DNA from: an uncultured Trueperaceae bacterium
GTDB lineage: Bacteria > Deinococcota > Deinococci > Deinococcales > Trueperaceae
Reading direction: 5' to 3'
Assembly (NCBI GenBank): GCA_937907415.1
Contig: CALCHY010000382.1
Coordinates: 1-44,840 of the forward strand
DNA: 44,840 nt
Shown here: positions 34,254-42,348 of the stretch, piece after piece
How the letters are laid out: each line of letters begins with the position of its first letter
How positions within the stretch are numbered: position 1 is the stretch's first letter
Notes under the pieces: model-generated
The model's input: only the letters and a program-made list of their open reading frames with translations
The model's database searches: none
What the model was told of the DNA's origin: nothing
Made by a program: the position numbers and the translations under genes

Positions 34254-34282
34254 TGGGAAATCGTGGGAGAGTGTGGTAAAGT
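34254..34282 (+). promoter_or_regulatory. MraZ operator and dcw promoter
   Basis: Three copies of TGGGN with a 10-base period: TGGGA (34254), TGGGA (34264) and TGGTA (34274). This is the known form of MraZ binding sites. The third copy overlaps a -10 hexamer TAAAGT (34277-34282), so bound MraZ would block RNA polymerase. The leader to mraZ is about 80 bases. Confidence 0.75.
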
Positions 34283-34369
34283 CCGGAATCTCGCCTAGGT
34301 GCCGCAGAAAGCACTTGCAGGACGGCGTTAATACCACCAACGACCATCACGAGGAGCGCACGCGACAAG

Positions 34370-34798
34370 ATGCCGTTCGGGGAGTACCAGTACAACGTCG
34401 ACGACAAGGGCCGAGTCATCGTCCCCCCGGCTTTCCGTGACTTCGTCGCGGACGGCATGGTCGTCACCCGCGGCTTCGACAACTGCCTCTTCGTCTTCCC
34501 CCTCACCGCCTGGGAGCGCATCGAACAGCACCTGACCGCCCTTCCACTCACGGACCCTGAATCCCGCAAGTTCGTGCGCTTCTTCTACTCGGGCGCCGCT
34601 AAAGCCAAGCTCGACTCGGCGGGCCGCATCATGCTCCCCGCACCGCTGCGCAACTACGCCAGCGCCGAGAGCAGCGTCGTCGTCGTGGGAGCGCCCAACC
34701 GTCTCGAGATCTGGAACGAGGCGCTGTGGCTGCAGAGCCTCGACGACGTGCAGGCCAACCCACCCGCGCCCGAACTACTCCGTGAGTTGGTCGGATGA
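34370..34798 (+). CDS. mraZ: Transcriptional regulator MraZ
   Basis: 142 residues with two tandem SpoVT/AbrB-like beta modules, each with the family motif DxxGR: DDKGRVIVPPAFR (11-23) and DSAGRIMLPAPLR (about 83-95). It forms rings that bind TGGGN repeats and represses its own operon; suitable repeats lie about 100 bases upstream. It is the first gene of the division and cell-wall cluster and overlaps rsmH as ATGA. Confidence 0.95.
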   Translation: MPFGEYQYNVDDKGRVIVPPAFRDFVADGMVVTRGFDNCLFVFPLTAWERIEQHLTALPLTDPESRKFVRFFYSGAAKAKLDSAGRIMLPAPLRNYASAESSVVVVGAPNRLEIWNEALWLQSLDDVQANPPAPELLRELVG

Positions 34799-35694
34799 CC
34801 ACCTCGCCAGGTTCGGCAGTTGCGGCCGCCCCACACCTCAGCGTCATGGTCGAGGAGACCCTCGACGGGCTACGGCTGCAACCCGGCGGCTGGTACGTGG
34901 ACGGCACGTTCGGAGCCGGAGGCCACACGCGCCTCCTCCTCGAGCGCGGCGTCAACGTCGTGGCCATCGACCAAGACCCAACGGCCGCCGGCTACGTGAC
35001 CACACTCCGCGCCGCTGGCCTGCCTGGCGAGCTGCGCTTCGTGGCGGGCAACTTCCGCGACCTCGAGACCCTCGTGGCCTCGGCGGGAGTAACCGAGGTG
35101 CACGGCGTGCTCCTTGACCTTGGCGTCTCATCGATGCAGTTGGACGAGGGCGAGCGCGGCTTCGCGTTCCGCAAGGACGGCCCTCTCGACATGCGCATGA
35201 GCGAGAGCGGCGTTAGCGCAGAGCTGGTCGTGAACGACTACTCCCTCGAGGACCTCGCCGCGTTGATCTTCCGTTACGGCGAGGAGCGCCACAGCAGGCG
35301 CGTCGCCCGGCGCATCGTCGAAGCGCGCGAGTCCAGCCGCATCACCACCACGGCGCGTCTGGCCGAGGTCGTTAGCTCCGCCTACCCCCCGGGCCCACGC
35401 CGTGAGCACCCAGCGCGGCGCACCTTCCAGGCGTTGAGGATCTACGTCAACGACGAGCTCGGCGCCCTGCAAGAAGGACTTGAGGCTTCCGCGCGCCTGC
35501 TCGTGCCGGGTGGCCGCCTCGTCGTGCTCTCCTATCACTCCCTCGAGGACCGCATCGTCAAGCAGTTCCTCAAGGACTCACCGCGCGTCACTCCCTTACA
35601 TAAAAGGCCTCTCGAAGCCTCCCCTGAGGAGGTCGCGGTCAACTCGCGAGCGCGTAGCGCCAAGCTCAGGGTCGGCGAGCGGGTGAGCGAGTGA
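34795..35694 (+). CDS. rsmH: 16S rRNA m4C1402 methyltransferase
   Basis: 299 residues (formerly mraW). S-adenosylmethionine-dependent N4-methylation of C1402 in 16S rRNA. HLSVMVEETLDGL is the family opening; the cofactor motif is DGTFGAGGHTRLLLE (with AIDQDP as motif 2), and DLGVSSMQLDEGERGFAF and PRREHPARRTFQALRI are diagnostic. VVLSYHSLEDRIVKQF and the SRARSAKLRVGER tail complete it. ATGA overlap with mraZ and GTGA overlap with ftsL. Confidence 0.96.
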   Translation: MTTSPGSAVAAAPHLSVMVEETLDGLRLQPGGWYVDGTFGAGGHTRLLLERGVNVVAIDQDPTAAGYVTTLRAAGLPGELRFVAGNFRDLETLVASAGVTEVHGVLLDLGVSSMQLDEGERGFAFRKDGPLDMRMSESGVSAELVVNDYSLEDLAALIFRYGEERHSRRVARRIVEARESSRITTTARLAEVVSSAYPPGPRREHPARRTFQALRIYVNDELGALQEGLEASARLLVPGGRLVVLSYHSLEDRIVKQFLKDSPRVTPLHKRPLEASPEEVAVNSRARSAKLRVGERVSE

Positions 35695-36023
35695 ACGCAA
35701 AGCTCCCCGCCCCGTTCCGTCTTGCACTGCCTGCTTACCTCGTGCTCCTCATGGTGCTGGCGGTCATGGGCGCGGCCAACCAGGGCCTGATCAACCACCA
35801 GGTCGATCTCATCGACCAGAAGACCGAACTGAGCGCCGCCGTGGCCCGCGCGCGTTTGACGGCCAACGCCATCGTCGGCCCACAGGCGGTAGCCACCTGG
35901 GCCCACGCAGCTGGCCTCGTGCCCGTGCCTGAGGGCGGCCTAGCCGTCCTTGCCGCAGCTGACAGCCCCACCCTGCCACCCCTTCCTGCACCCTCATTGG
36001 AGGTCAGTACGATATGGCGCTGA
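35691..36023 (+). CDS. ftsL: FtsL-like cell-division protein
   Basis: 110 residues, GTG start overlapping rsmH. A short cytoplasmic N-terminus, one membrane helix (about 12-28) and an extracytoplasmic coiled-coil-prone helix (about 32-62) match the topology of FtsL. A Pro- and Ala-rich tail follows. Sequence conservation in FtsL is too low to prove identity, so the call rests on size, topology and position between rsmH and ftsI. Its end overlaps ftsI by 10 bases. Confidence 0.75.
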   Translation: MNAKLPAPFRLALPAYLVLLMVLAVMGAANQGLINHQVDLIDQKTELSAAVARARLTANAIVGPQAVATWAHAAGLVPVPEGGLAVLAAADSPTLPPLPAPSLEVSTIWR

Positions 36024-37501
36024 CGACCCCGACCAACTCAGGCAACGCAAGCTTCAACTACGCGCCTGATGCGCGCCGCCGGGCCGTAGAAGCAGCGCCA
36101 GCCACCCCCCGTGGCGCTACCCGCACAGCGCTGGCCGAACCTGCACCGCTGCGCTTCAAGCGCTCGTGGCTACTCCTTCCTTGCACCGTGTTGCCGCTCG
36201 TGGCTGCCGTCATCGGCTTCTCGCTGCAACAGCGCGGGTTCACCGACTTGCCGCCCCTGCCTAGCGAGGTCACCGTTCGCGGGCGCGTGCTGGCGAGCGA
36301 CGGCACGGTGCTCGCCGAGGGTGCGGCTACCGAGCGGCTCTACCCGCAGGGTGGGCTGGCCGCGCCGCTCCTCGGCTTCACGGGGGCGCTGCAGCCGGAC
36401 GGCCGTTACGGCCTCGAAGGCATCGAGTACACGCTCGACAGCACGCTCGCGACTGGCACGGACGTGACGTTAACGATCGACCCGGTGCTGCAGGCCACGA
36501 CCGAAGCGCAGTTGGCCGCGGCCGCGACCGAGCATGGCGCCGAGAGCGGCGCCGCCGTCGTGCTCGAGGTCGGAACCGGGCGCGTGCTGGCGTCGGCGAG
36601 CTACCCGACATACGACCCCAACGCCTGGCAGTCGGCGAACCGCAATCAGATGCTCAACCGCCCGTTCCAACAGGTGTACGAGCCCGGCTCCGTCATCAAG
36701 CCGCTGGTGGTGGCTGGCCTGCTCGACTCCGGCCTCCTCTCGCCGGACGAGCTGATCGAGGCGCCCATGACACTGCGCGTCGGCACCAAGACGTTCCGCG
36801 ACGTCGCCAGACACGACCCGGTTCTGCCTGTGCCTGACGTGCTCGCGTTCTCGAGCAACTCGGCCATGATCCACCTGGGGGCACGCTTCCAGCCAGCCCA
36901 GCTCCACGAGTGGTTGTGGCGCTTCGGCCTCGGGCAGGACCTGGATCAGTACAGCACCTCGAGCCGCACCGGCATCCTCAACGACTGGGTGAACTGGGTG
37001 CCGCAGGACCAGGCATCCAATAGCATCGGGCAGAACCTGTCGGCGACGCCGGTCCAGCTGGCGGCTGCCTACAGCGTCTTCGCTAACGACGGCGTCTACG
37101 TGCCTCCGACGTTGGTGGCCGGCGAGACGTTGCCGGCGCCGCACCGCGTCATCGCGCCGGAAGTCGCGCAAGGTATCAGGAGCATGCTCGGGCACGTCAT
37201 GGACACGGGCGGCCTGCGCCAGGCCCGCATCCCAGGGGTCAACGCCGGTGGCAAAACGGGCACGGCCGACGTCTACGACTCCGCGCTGGGAGCGTATCCG
37301 GCGGACGATTACGCCCTCACCTTCGCGGGTATGTTCCCCATCGAGAAGCCGGAGGTCGTGGTGGTCGTGATGCTGATGAAGCCGGAGGCCTCGAGCACGA
37401 GCACTTACGTGGTCGCACCCGTCTTCAGGGCCATCGGCAGCGAGGTCGTCGCGCACTGGGGAGTAGCTCCGAAGACCGACGCGCTCGCCACTCGTCCCTA
37501 G
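36014..37501 (+). CDS. ftsI: Peptidoglycan transpeptidase FtsI/PBP2-type
   Basis: A division-specific DD-transpeptidase of 495 residues. The start ATG at 36014 has GGAGG 10 bases upstream, inside ftsL. A Pro/Ala-rich cytoplasmic tail of about 45 residues precedes one membrane helix (about 52-70). The N-terminal pedestal begins with RGRVLASDG and is shorter than in typical FtsI. The active-site motifs are in order: SxxK in EPGSVIKPL, SxN in FSSNSA, and KTG in GGKTGTADV. Beta-lactams should acylate the Ser of SVIK. It lies directly before murF with no murE between. Confidence 0.92.
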   Translation: MALTTPTNSGNASFNYAPDARRRAVEAAPATPRGATRTALAEPAPLRFKRSWLLLPCTVLPLVAAVIGFSLQQRGFTDLPPLPSEVTVRGRVLASDGTVLAEGAATERLYPQGGLAAPLLGFTGALQPDGRYGLEGIEYTLDSTLATGTDVTLTIDPVLQATTEAQLAAAATEHGAESGAAVVLEVGTGRVLASASYPTYDPNAWQSANRNQMLNRPFQQVYEPGSVIKPLVVAGLLDSGLLSPDELIEAPMTLRVGTKTFRDVARHDPVLPVPDVLAFSSNSAMIHLGARFQPAQLHEWLWRFGLGQDLDQYSTSSRTGILNDWVNWVPQDQASNSIGQNLSATPVQLAAAYSVFANDGVYVPPTLVAGETLPAPHRVIAPEVAQGIRSMLGHVMDTGGLRQARIPGVNAGGKTGTADVYDSALGAYPADDYALTFAGMFPIEKPEVVVVVMLMKPEASSTSTYVVAPVFRAIGSEVVAHWGVAPKTDALATRP

Positions 37502-37536
37502 CGGCGCCACTCCATGCACATGACAAGCATGATGTG

Positions 37537-37542
37537 TAAGAT
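37537..37542 (+). promoter_or_regulatory. Possible internal promoter before murF (TAAGAT)
   Basis: The 65-base gap between ftsI and murF is the largest in the dcw cluster. It holds TAAGAT about 25 bases before the murF ATG and an inverted repeat CACAT/ATGTG (37517-37521, 37532-37536). No good -35 is seen. Confidence 0.3.
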
Positions 37543-37566
37543 AGTCAACGTGTGGAGGATGCTGTC

Positions 37567-38967
37567 ATGACGCTGCTGGCCGTCCGGACGCTCGTGAGGC
37601 TGCTCAACACCATCGAGCCGACTCAGGACCTGAAAGACGCGACCGGCGTGGCGTACGACAGCCGCAGCGTGCGCCGAGGCGACATCTTCTTCGCCCTACC
37701 GGGCGCCAGCGGCCACGGCATGGTCTACGCGGACGCCGCCCTCGAACGGGGCGCCGCGTTCATCGTCTCCGACCGCCCCCACCGCCAAGGCCTCCTCGTG
37801 GACGACGCCCGCGCCGCCCTCCTCGCTCTCGGCCGCGCCGCGCGCGACCGCCTGAGCGTGCCCGTCGTGGCAGTGACTGGCTCGGTCGGCAAGACGAGCA
37901 CCAAGGCGATGCTAGCGGCCGCCATGCGGGCCAGATCGACGGCCGGGAACCTCAACACCCACTACGCCATCGCGCAGACCCTGATCGACGCGGCCATGGC
38001 CGATACCTCCGCCCCTGACGGCGCCACCGCACTAGTCATCGAGCTGGGCATAGACCGCATAGGTGAGATGGCGGAGTTACTGGAGCTGACCCGCCCTGAC
38101 CACGCCCTCCTGACCACCATCTCACCAAGCCACCTGAGCGCGCTAGGCGACCTAGCCGGCGTCGCGCGCGAGAAGACCCTACTACTCGATCGCACGAACG
38201 GGGTGACGGTCGCAAGCGCGCAAGCCGCGGCGTACCTCAACCCCGAAACGCTCGCGCGCACCGTCGTCGTTGCCGTTGGCGACGGTGTTACGCCTGAGCC
38301 ATACCCTGGGGCGCTCGGCAGCGTGCGCGGGGCTGCCGCGGCGCACGGCACCGCCACCAGGCTTACCTGGCGCTCGGACGACGACGGCGGCACCGTCGAC
38401 CTGCCGTGGCCAGGCAGCGGGATGGCGCAGAACGCCCTCAGCGCCCTGACTTTAGCCACCCTCACGGGCACGCCGGTCCAGGAGGCCGCCGCTGGCCTGG
38501 TGAGCGCTCAGCTCGAGCCGGGCAGGCTGGCCTTCAGCCACCTGCCCGGCATCACGCTCCTCGACGACAGTTACAACTCCAACCCAACATCCTTACGCGA
38601 GGCGATCGCCGTCCTCCGCGCATCTCCCCCGCCGCACGTCGCGTTCCTCGGCGACATGCGCGAGTTAGGCGCGCTGGAGAGAGACGCTCACCTGCAAGCG
38701 GGCGAGTTGACGACGCAGCTCGACCTCACCGTCGCCGTCGGCCCAGCTAGCGCGGCGCTGCTCGAGACCAACCCCCAAGCCGTGCACGAGCCAGACGCAC
38801 GCGCGGCGCTACGCCACCTTGGCGCCGTGCCAGTCGGCGCGACGGTGCTCGTCAAGGGTTCACGGTCGATGGGCATGGAACTGCTCGCAACGGAACTGAA
38901 GCGCCTAGCCGCGTTGGGCGCCTGGCAGCCCGACGACGACGCCCCCAAGGAGGGTGCAGCATGCTGA
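37567..38967 (+). CDS. murF: UDP-MurNAc-tripeptide-D-Ala-D-Ala ligase
   Basis: 466 residues. It adds the D-Ala-D-Ala dipeptide to the UDP-MurNAc-tripeptide in the cytoplasm. I take the ATG at 37567, because GGAGG lies 8 bases before it; an in-frame GTG at 37552 is an alternative behind the TAAGAT box. N-terminal domain with VAYDSRSVRRGDIFFALPG; P-loop VTGSVGKTSTKAML; later blocks LLTTISPSHL and LDDSYNSNPTSLREAI. The end overlaps mraY by 7 bases. Confidence 0.93.
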   Translation: MTLLAVRTLVRLLNTIEPTQDLKDATGVAYDSRSVRRGDIFFALPGASGHGMVYADAALERGAAFIVSDRPHRQGLLVDDARAALLALGRAARDRLSVPVVAVTGSVGKTSTKAMLAAAMRARSTAGNLNTHYAIAQTLIDAAMADTSAPDGATALVIELGIDRIGEMAELLELTRPDHALLTTISPSHLSALGDLAGVAREKTLLLDRTNGVTVASAQAAAYLNPETLARTVVVAVGDGVTPEPYPGALGSVRGAAAAHGTATRLTWRSDDDGGTVDLPWPGSGMAQNALSALTLATLTGTPVQEAAAGLVSAQLEPGRLAFSHLPGITLLDDSYNSNPTSLREAIAVLRASPPPHVAFLGDMRELGALERDAHLQAGELTTQLDLTVAVGPASAALLETNPQAVHEPDARAALRHLGAVPVGATVLVKGSRSMGMELLATELKRLAALGAWQPDDDAPKEGAAC

Positions 38968-39881
38968 CCCTGGTAGTCGCCGCCCTCATCAGCCTCGTCC
39001 TCACCGGCACGTTCGTGCAGATCGCCAAGCGCGCTGGTTGGGGCAAGGTCATCCGCGCACAGGGGCCAGAGAGTCACCTCACCAAGGCGGGCACGCCAAC
39101 CATGGGCGGCGTGGCGTTCCTCCTCGCGGCGCTGATAGCGTGGGCCGCGCTAGGTGGCGCGCCGTTGGGCCCAGAACTAGCGCTCGCGCTGCTCGTCGCC
39201 GGCTCCGCGCTGCTCGGGCTGTACGACGACTCCCTGTCACTCGCGCGCAAACGCCGCAAGGCTGAGGGCCTCGAGGAGGTCCAGGCCGGCCTCGGCGCCC
39301 GCTACCGCCTGCTGGTGCAAGGCGCGCTCGCGCTGGCGTTCGCGTGGTGGGCGGTCAGCACGGGGTCAAGCCTCTTCGGCAACGCGTGGCTAGACGTGCC
39401 GGCGTTCGCGTTCGTGATCGTCGGGTCCATCAACGCCTTCAACCTCACCGACGGCCTCGACGGCCTCGCTGCGGGCGTGACCGTCATCGTGCTCCTCTTC
39501 TTCATCGGCTCGCCGTTCGCCGCCGCGCTCCTCGGGGCGCTGCTCGGTTTCCTCTGGTACAACGGCCACCCCGCGCGCGTCATCATGGGCGGCGTCGGCT
39601 CGGAAGCGCTCGGCGCCGCGGTGGCTGGCCTCGCCATCCTGGGCGGCACCGTCTGGTACCTGCCGCTCGTCGCCCTCATCCCCGTTCTCGAGGTCCTCTC
39701 CGTGGTGGCGCAAGTGACGTACTTCCGCCTCACGGGCGGCAAACGCCTCCTGCGCATGAGCCCGCTGCACCACCACTTCGAACTGAGCGGTTGGAGTGAA
39801 ACGCGCGTAACCATGCGCTTCTACATCGTCACCGCGCTATGCGTGGCCTACGCCACCCTCCTGCGGCAGGGAGCGGCATGA
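38961..39881 (+). CDS. mraY: Phospho-N-acetylmuramoyl-pentapeptide transferase
   Basis: An integral membrane enzyme of 306 residues that transfers phospho-MurNAc-pentapeptide to undecaprenyl phosphate, forming lipid I. It has about ten hydrophobic segments. Catalytic and binding motifs are GTPTMGGVAFL near residue 48, LYDDSLS (Asp pair), NAFNLTDGLDGLAAG, and SPLHHHFELSGWSE in the last third. It is somewhat shorter than the usual 320-360 residues, mostly in loops. The stop overlaps murD as ATGA. Confidence 0.95.
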   Translation: MLTLVVAALISLVLTGTFVQIAKRAGWGKVIRAQGPESHLTKAGTPTMGGVAFLLAALIAWAALGGAPLGPELALALLVAGSALLGLYDDSLSLARKRRKAEGLEEVQAGLGARYRLLVQGALALAFAWWAVSTGSSLFGNAWLDVPAFAFVIVGSINAFNLTDGLDGLAAGVTVIVLLFFIGSPFAAALLGALLGFLWYNGHPARVIMGGVGSEALGAAVAGLAILGGTVWYLPLVALIPVLEVLSVVAQVTYFRLTGGKRLLRMSPLHHHFELSGWSETRVTMRFYIVTALCVAYATLLRQGAA

Positions 39882-41239
39882 AACAGCGGCCAGCCGAAAC
39901 GCTCGTCTACGGCCTAGGTCGCTCCGGGCTGGCCGCGCTGACGCTCCTGCACGACCAGGGCCACACGACGGCGTTCTACGAACAGCGCCAAGCCGGCGCT
40001 GACATCGACGCAGCGCTAGCGCTCGGCGCGCGCCGGGTAGCGGACCCAGCCACCGAGAGTTTCGCGCTCGCCATCGCGGCACCGGGCGTCCCTATCGACC
40101 ACCACGACCTGGTGGCGCTGCGGGCAACGGGCACGGAGGTCATCGGCGAGGTCGAGTGGGTATGGCGCACCACGCCAGGGGTCTACATCGGCATCAGCGG
40201 AACCGCCGGTAAAGGCAGCGTCACGCGCTGGACGGCAGACACGCTCGCGGCCGCGGGCTTCGACGCCGTCGCAGGCGGCAACATCGTCCCCGCACTTGCC
40301 GCCGTGGCTCGACGCGGCGCCGTTCACGTCGTCGAGTTGTCGTCCTTCCAACTCGAGCGCTGCCCCACCTTCCGGCCGGACGTCGCCGTACTCCTGAACT
40401 TGGGCGAGGACCACATCGACCGCCACGGCAGCGTCGCCGCCTACCATGCGGCGAAGCACAACCTCATCGCCAACCTCGACTCGTCAAGCACCCTCGTCAT
40501 CAACGACGACGACCCGGTCCTAAGGGTGTGGGCCGACGAGGCCGCAGCTAGCGGCGTGACCGTGCGGCGCTTCTCGCTGAAGCACGCGGCGGACGCTTAC
40601 CGCAACCTTGGCGGACGCATCGTCATGGACGGCGAACCCATACTGCTGGCAGACGAACTCCACGTTCTAGGCGATCACCAGGTCGCCAACGCCCTCGCGG
40701 TCGCCTTGGCGTGCGCGGCCGTCGGCGCAGGGCCGAGCGCCATCACGAGCGGCCTGCGCGCCTTCACTGGCCTGCCTGGGCGCTACTCGCCGGCAGGTCA
40801 CATCGGCGACGTGCGCTTCTTGGAGGACTCCATCGCCACGCGCCCGCTTGCCGTCGCCGCCGCCATCACCGCCACCCCGACGCCGCTCGTGTGGCTGGCT
40901 GGGGGCCAGGGCAAGGGCGCGGACGTGAGCGCGTTACGCGACCTGGTGGCGGCCAAAGTCGATCTACTCGTGGCGTTCGGCGCCAGCGCGGCAGAGTTCG
41001 AGACCGCGTTCGGCGACCTGGTGGCTACTGCCCTAGTTGCGGAGCCTGACGGCCGCGCCACCATGCGACGCGCCGTCGGCATCGCCGTACAGCACCTCGC
41101 CGAGAGCCATGGCGGCGTAGGCAACGTCCTCCTCGCCCCGTTGGCCGCCTCGTTCGACCAGTTCATCGACTACGCGGACCGCGCGGCCGCCTACCGCGAG
41201 GCCATCGCCGCCTTCCAAACGCTTGAGCGCAGCTCATGA
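39878..41239 (+). CDS. murD: UDP-MurNAc-L-alanine:D-glutamate ligase
   Basis: 453 residues; adds D-Glu to UDP-MurNAc-L-Ala. The ATG at 39878 overlaps the mraY stop; a longer in-frame reading inside mraY is discarded. The N-terminal Rossmann part has YGLGRSG, with VVELSSFQLE and LNLGEDHIDRH in the central ATPase domain. The P-loop is GTAGKGS (108-114), whereas most MurD proteins have GTNGKT[ST]; the GKGS form is common in the related folylpolyglutamate synthase, so ATP binding is likely preserved. FLEDSIATRPLAV and WLAGGQGKGAD match the C-terminal domain. It overlaps ftsW as ATGA. Confidence 0.92.
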   Translation: MKQRPAETLVYGLGRSGLAALTLLHDQGHTTAFYEQRQAGADIDAALALGARRVADPATESFALAIAAPGVPIDHHDLVALRATGTEVIGEVEWVWRTTPGVYIGISGTAGKGSVTRWTADTLAAAGFDAVAGGNIVPALAAVARRGAVHVVELSSFQLERCPTFRPDVAVLLNLGEDHIDRHGSVAAYHAAKHNLIANLDSSSTLVINDDDPVLRVWADEAAASGVTVRRFSLKHAADAYRNLGGRIVMDGEPILLADELHVLGDHQVANALAVALACAAVGAGPSAITSGLRAFTGLPGRYSPAGHIGDVRFLEDSIATRPLAVAAAITATPTPLVWLAGGQGKGADVSALRDLVAAKVDLLVAFGASAAEFETAFGDLVATALVAEPDGRATMRRAVGIAVQHLAESHGGVGNVLLAPLAASFDQFIDYADRAAAYREAIAAFQTLERSS

Positions 41240-42348
41240 GCGACCGCCTGCTCCTCAGCATCCAAGTGACCCTCGGGATGCTCGGCATCGTTGGGGTGGC
41301 GGCGGCCATGCCAGGGTTGGCCGGCGAGCAGGCGCTGCGCCTCGCGTTCACGCTTGGCATTACGTTCGTCGTCGGGCGCTTGCAGGCGAAGCACATCGTC
41401 AAGCTCTCGCCTTACGCGTTCGTCGCGCTGCTCCTCGCGCTCCTGCTCGTGCTGTTCATCGGCGTATCGCCCTCGGGCAGCGACAGCAAGCGCTGGCTGC
41501 TCGTCGGCGGGGTCAGCGTGCAGCCGTCCGAACTCATGAAGGTCGCCGTCATCGCTTACCTCGCGACGTTCTTCTACAACCACAACGGCAACTGGGAGAT
41601 CTGGCGCCCCATGCTCGTCATCGGCCTGACCGCCGGCCTCATCGTCGTCGAGCCGGACGTCAGCACGGCAGGCTTCGTGTTCATCCTCGCCGTCGCCATC
41701 ATGATCGCGGCCGGAGCCACCATGGGGCGCGTGCTGGCCATCATGTTCACGGCCGCGGCAACTGCCGCGCTATTGGCGGGGACGGTGCTCAGCCAGTTCT
41801 CGTACATCGGCGAGCGCATGGTCGGCTACTTCGACCGCTGGGGGTCCCAGTCGCAGGCCGCCGACCTTTCGTACCAGGCTCTGCGCGCCCTAGATGCCAT
41901 CGGTCGCGGTGGCGTCCTCGGCGTCGGCCCTGGCCGCCGCGTGCCAGTGCCCGAGGCGGAGACCGACTTCGTCGCGGTGTCGCTCGCGCACTCGCTCGGT
42001 TTCATCGGGGTGCTCACCGTCATCGTGCTTTACGGGCTACTCGCGTGGCACGGTTACAGCATCGCTAGGCGCGTCGTCGGGCCAGCCGCCCTTCTCGCCG
42101 CTGGCGCCACGGCCTACATCTGCGGTCAAGCTGGCCTCAACCTCCTCGTGGCGTCCGGCATGTTCCCCGTAACTGGCATGCCCCTGCCGGGCATCAGCTA
42201 TGGCCTGAACTCGCAGCTCTCCGTGGCCGTGGCGTTCGGTTTCCTGCAACTAGCCAGTCGCCAAGTGCAACGCGCGGAGGCCGAAGCGCCGGAGCCGCGC
42301 GGCGCGGCGGCAGCCGCCCCCGTTCAGCCAGCGGCGCGGCGCGCATGA
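41236..42348 (+). CDS. ftsW: SEDS-family glycosyltransferase FtsW
   Basis: A polytopic membrane protein of 370 residues with about nine to ten hydrophobic helices. It polymerises lipid II at the septum together with FtsI, which lies in the same cluster. SEDS signatures are SKRWLLVGGVSVQPSELMK, EPDVSTAGF, GVGPGRRVPVPEAETDF and GMPLPGISYG. FtsW is preferred over RodA because of the dcw location. An Ala/Pro-rich cytoplasmic tail ends the protein. ATGA overlap with murG. Confidence 0.92.
   Translation: MSDRLLLSIQVTLGMLGIVGVAAAMPGLAGEQALRLAFTLGITFVVGRLQAKHIVKLSPYAFVALLLALLLVLFIGVSPSGSDSKRWLLVGGVSVQPSELMKVAVIAYLATFFYNHNGNWEIWRPMLVIGLTAGLIVVEPDVSTAGFVFILAVAIMIAAGATMGRVLAIMFTAAATAALLAGTVLSQFSYIGERMVGYFDRWGSQSQAADLSYQALRALDAIGRGGVLGVGPGRRVPVPEAETDFVAVSLAHSLGFIGVLTVIVLYGLLAWHGYSIARRVVGPAALLAAGATAYICGQAGLNLLVASGMFPVTGMPLPGISYGLNSQLSVAVAFGFLQLASRQVQRAEAEAPEPRGAAAAAPVQPAARRA

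Noticed and set aside
40199..40219. MurD judged inactive because the P-loop Lys is followed by Gly
   Set aside because: The GKGS form is functional in folylpolyglutamate synthase and the rest of the ATPase domain is intact, so it is treated as a variant, not a dead enzyme.
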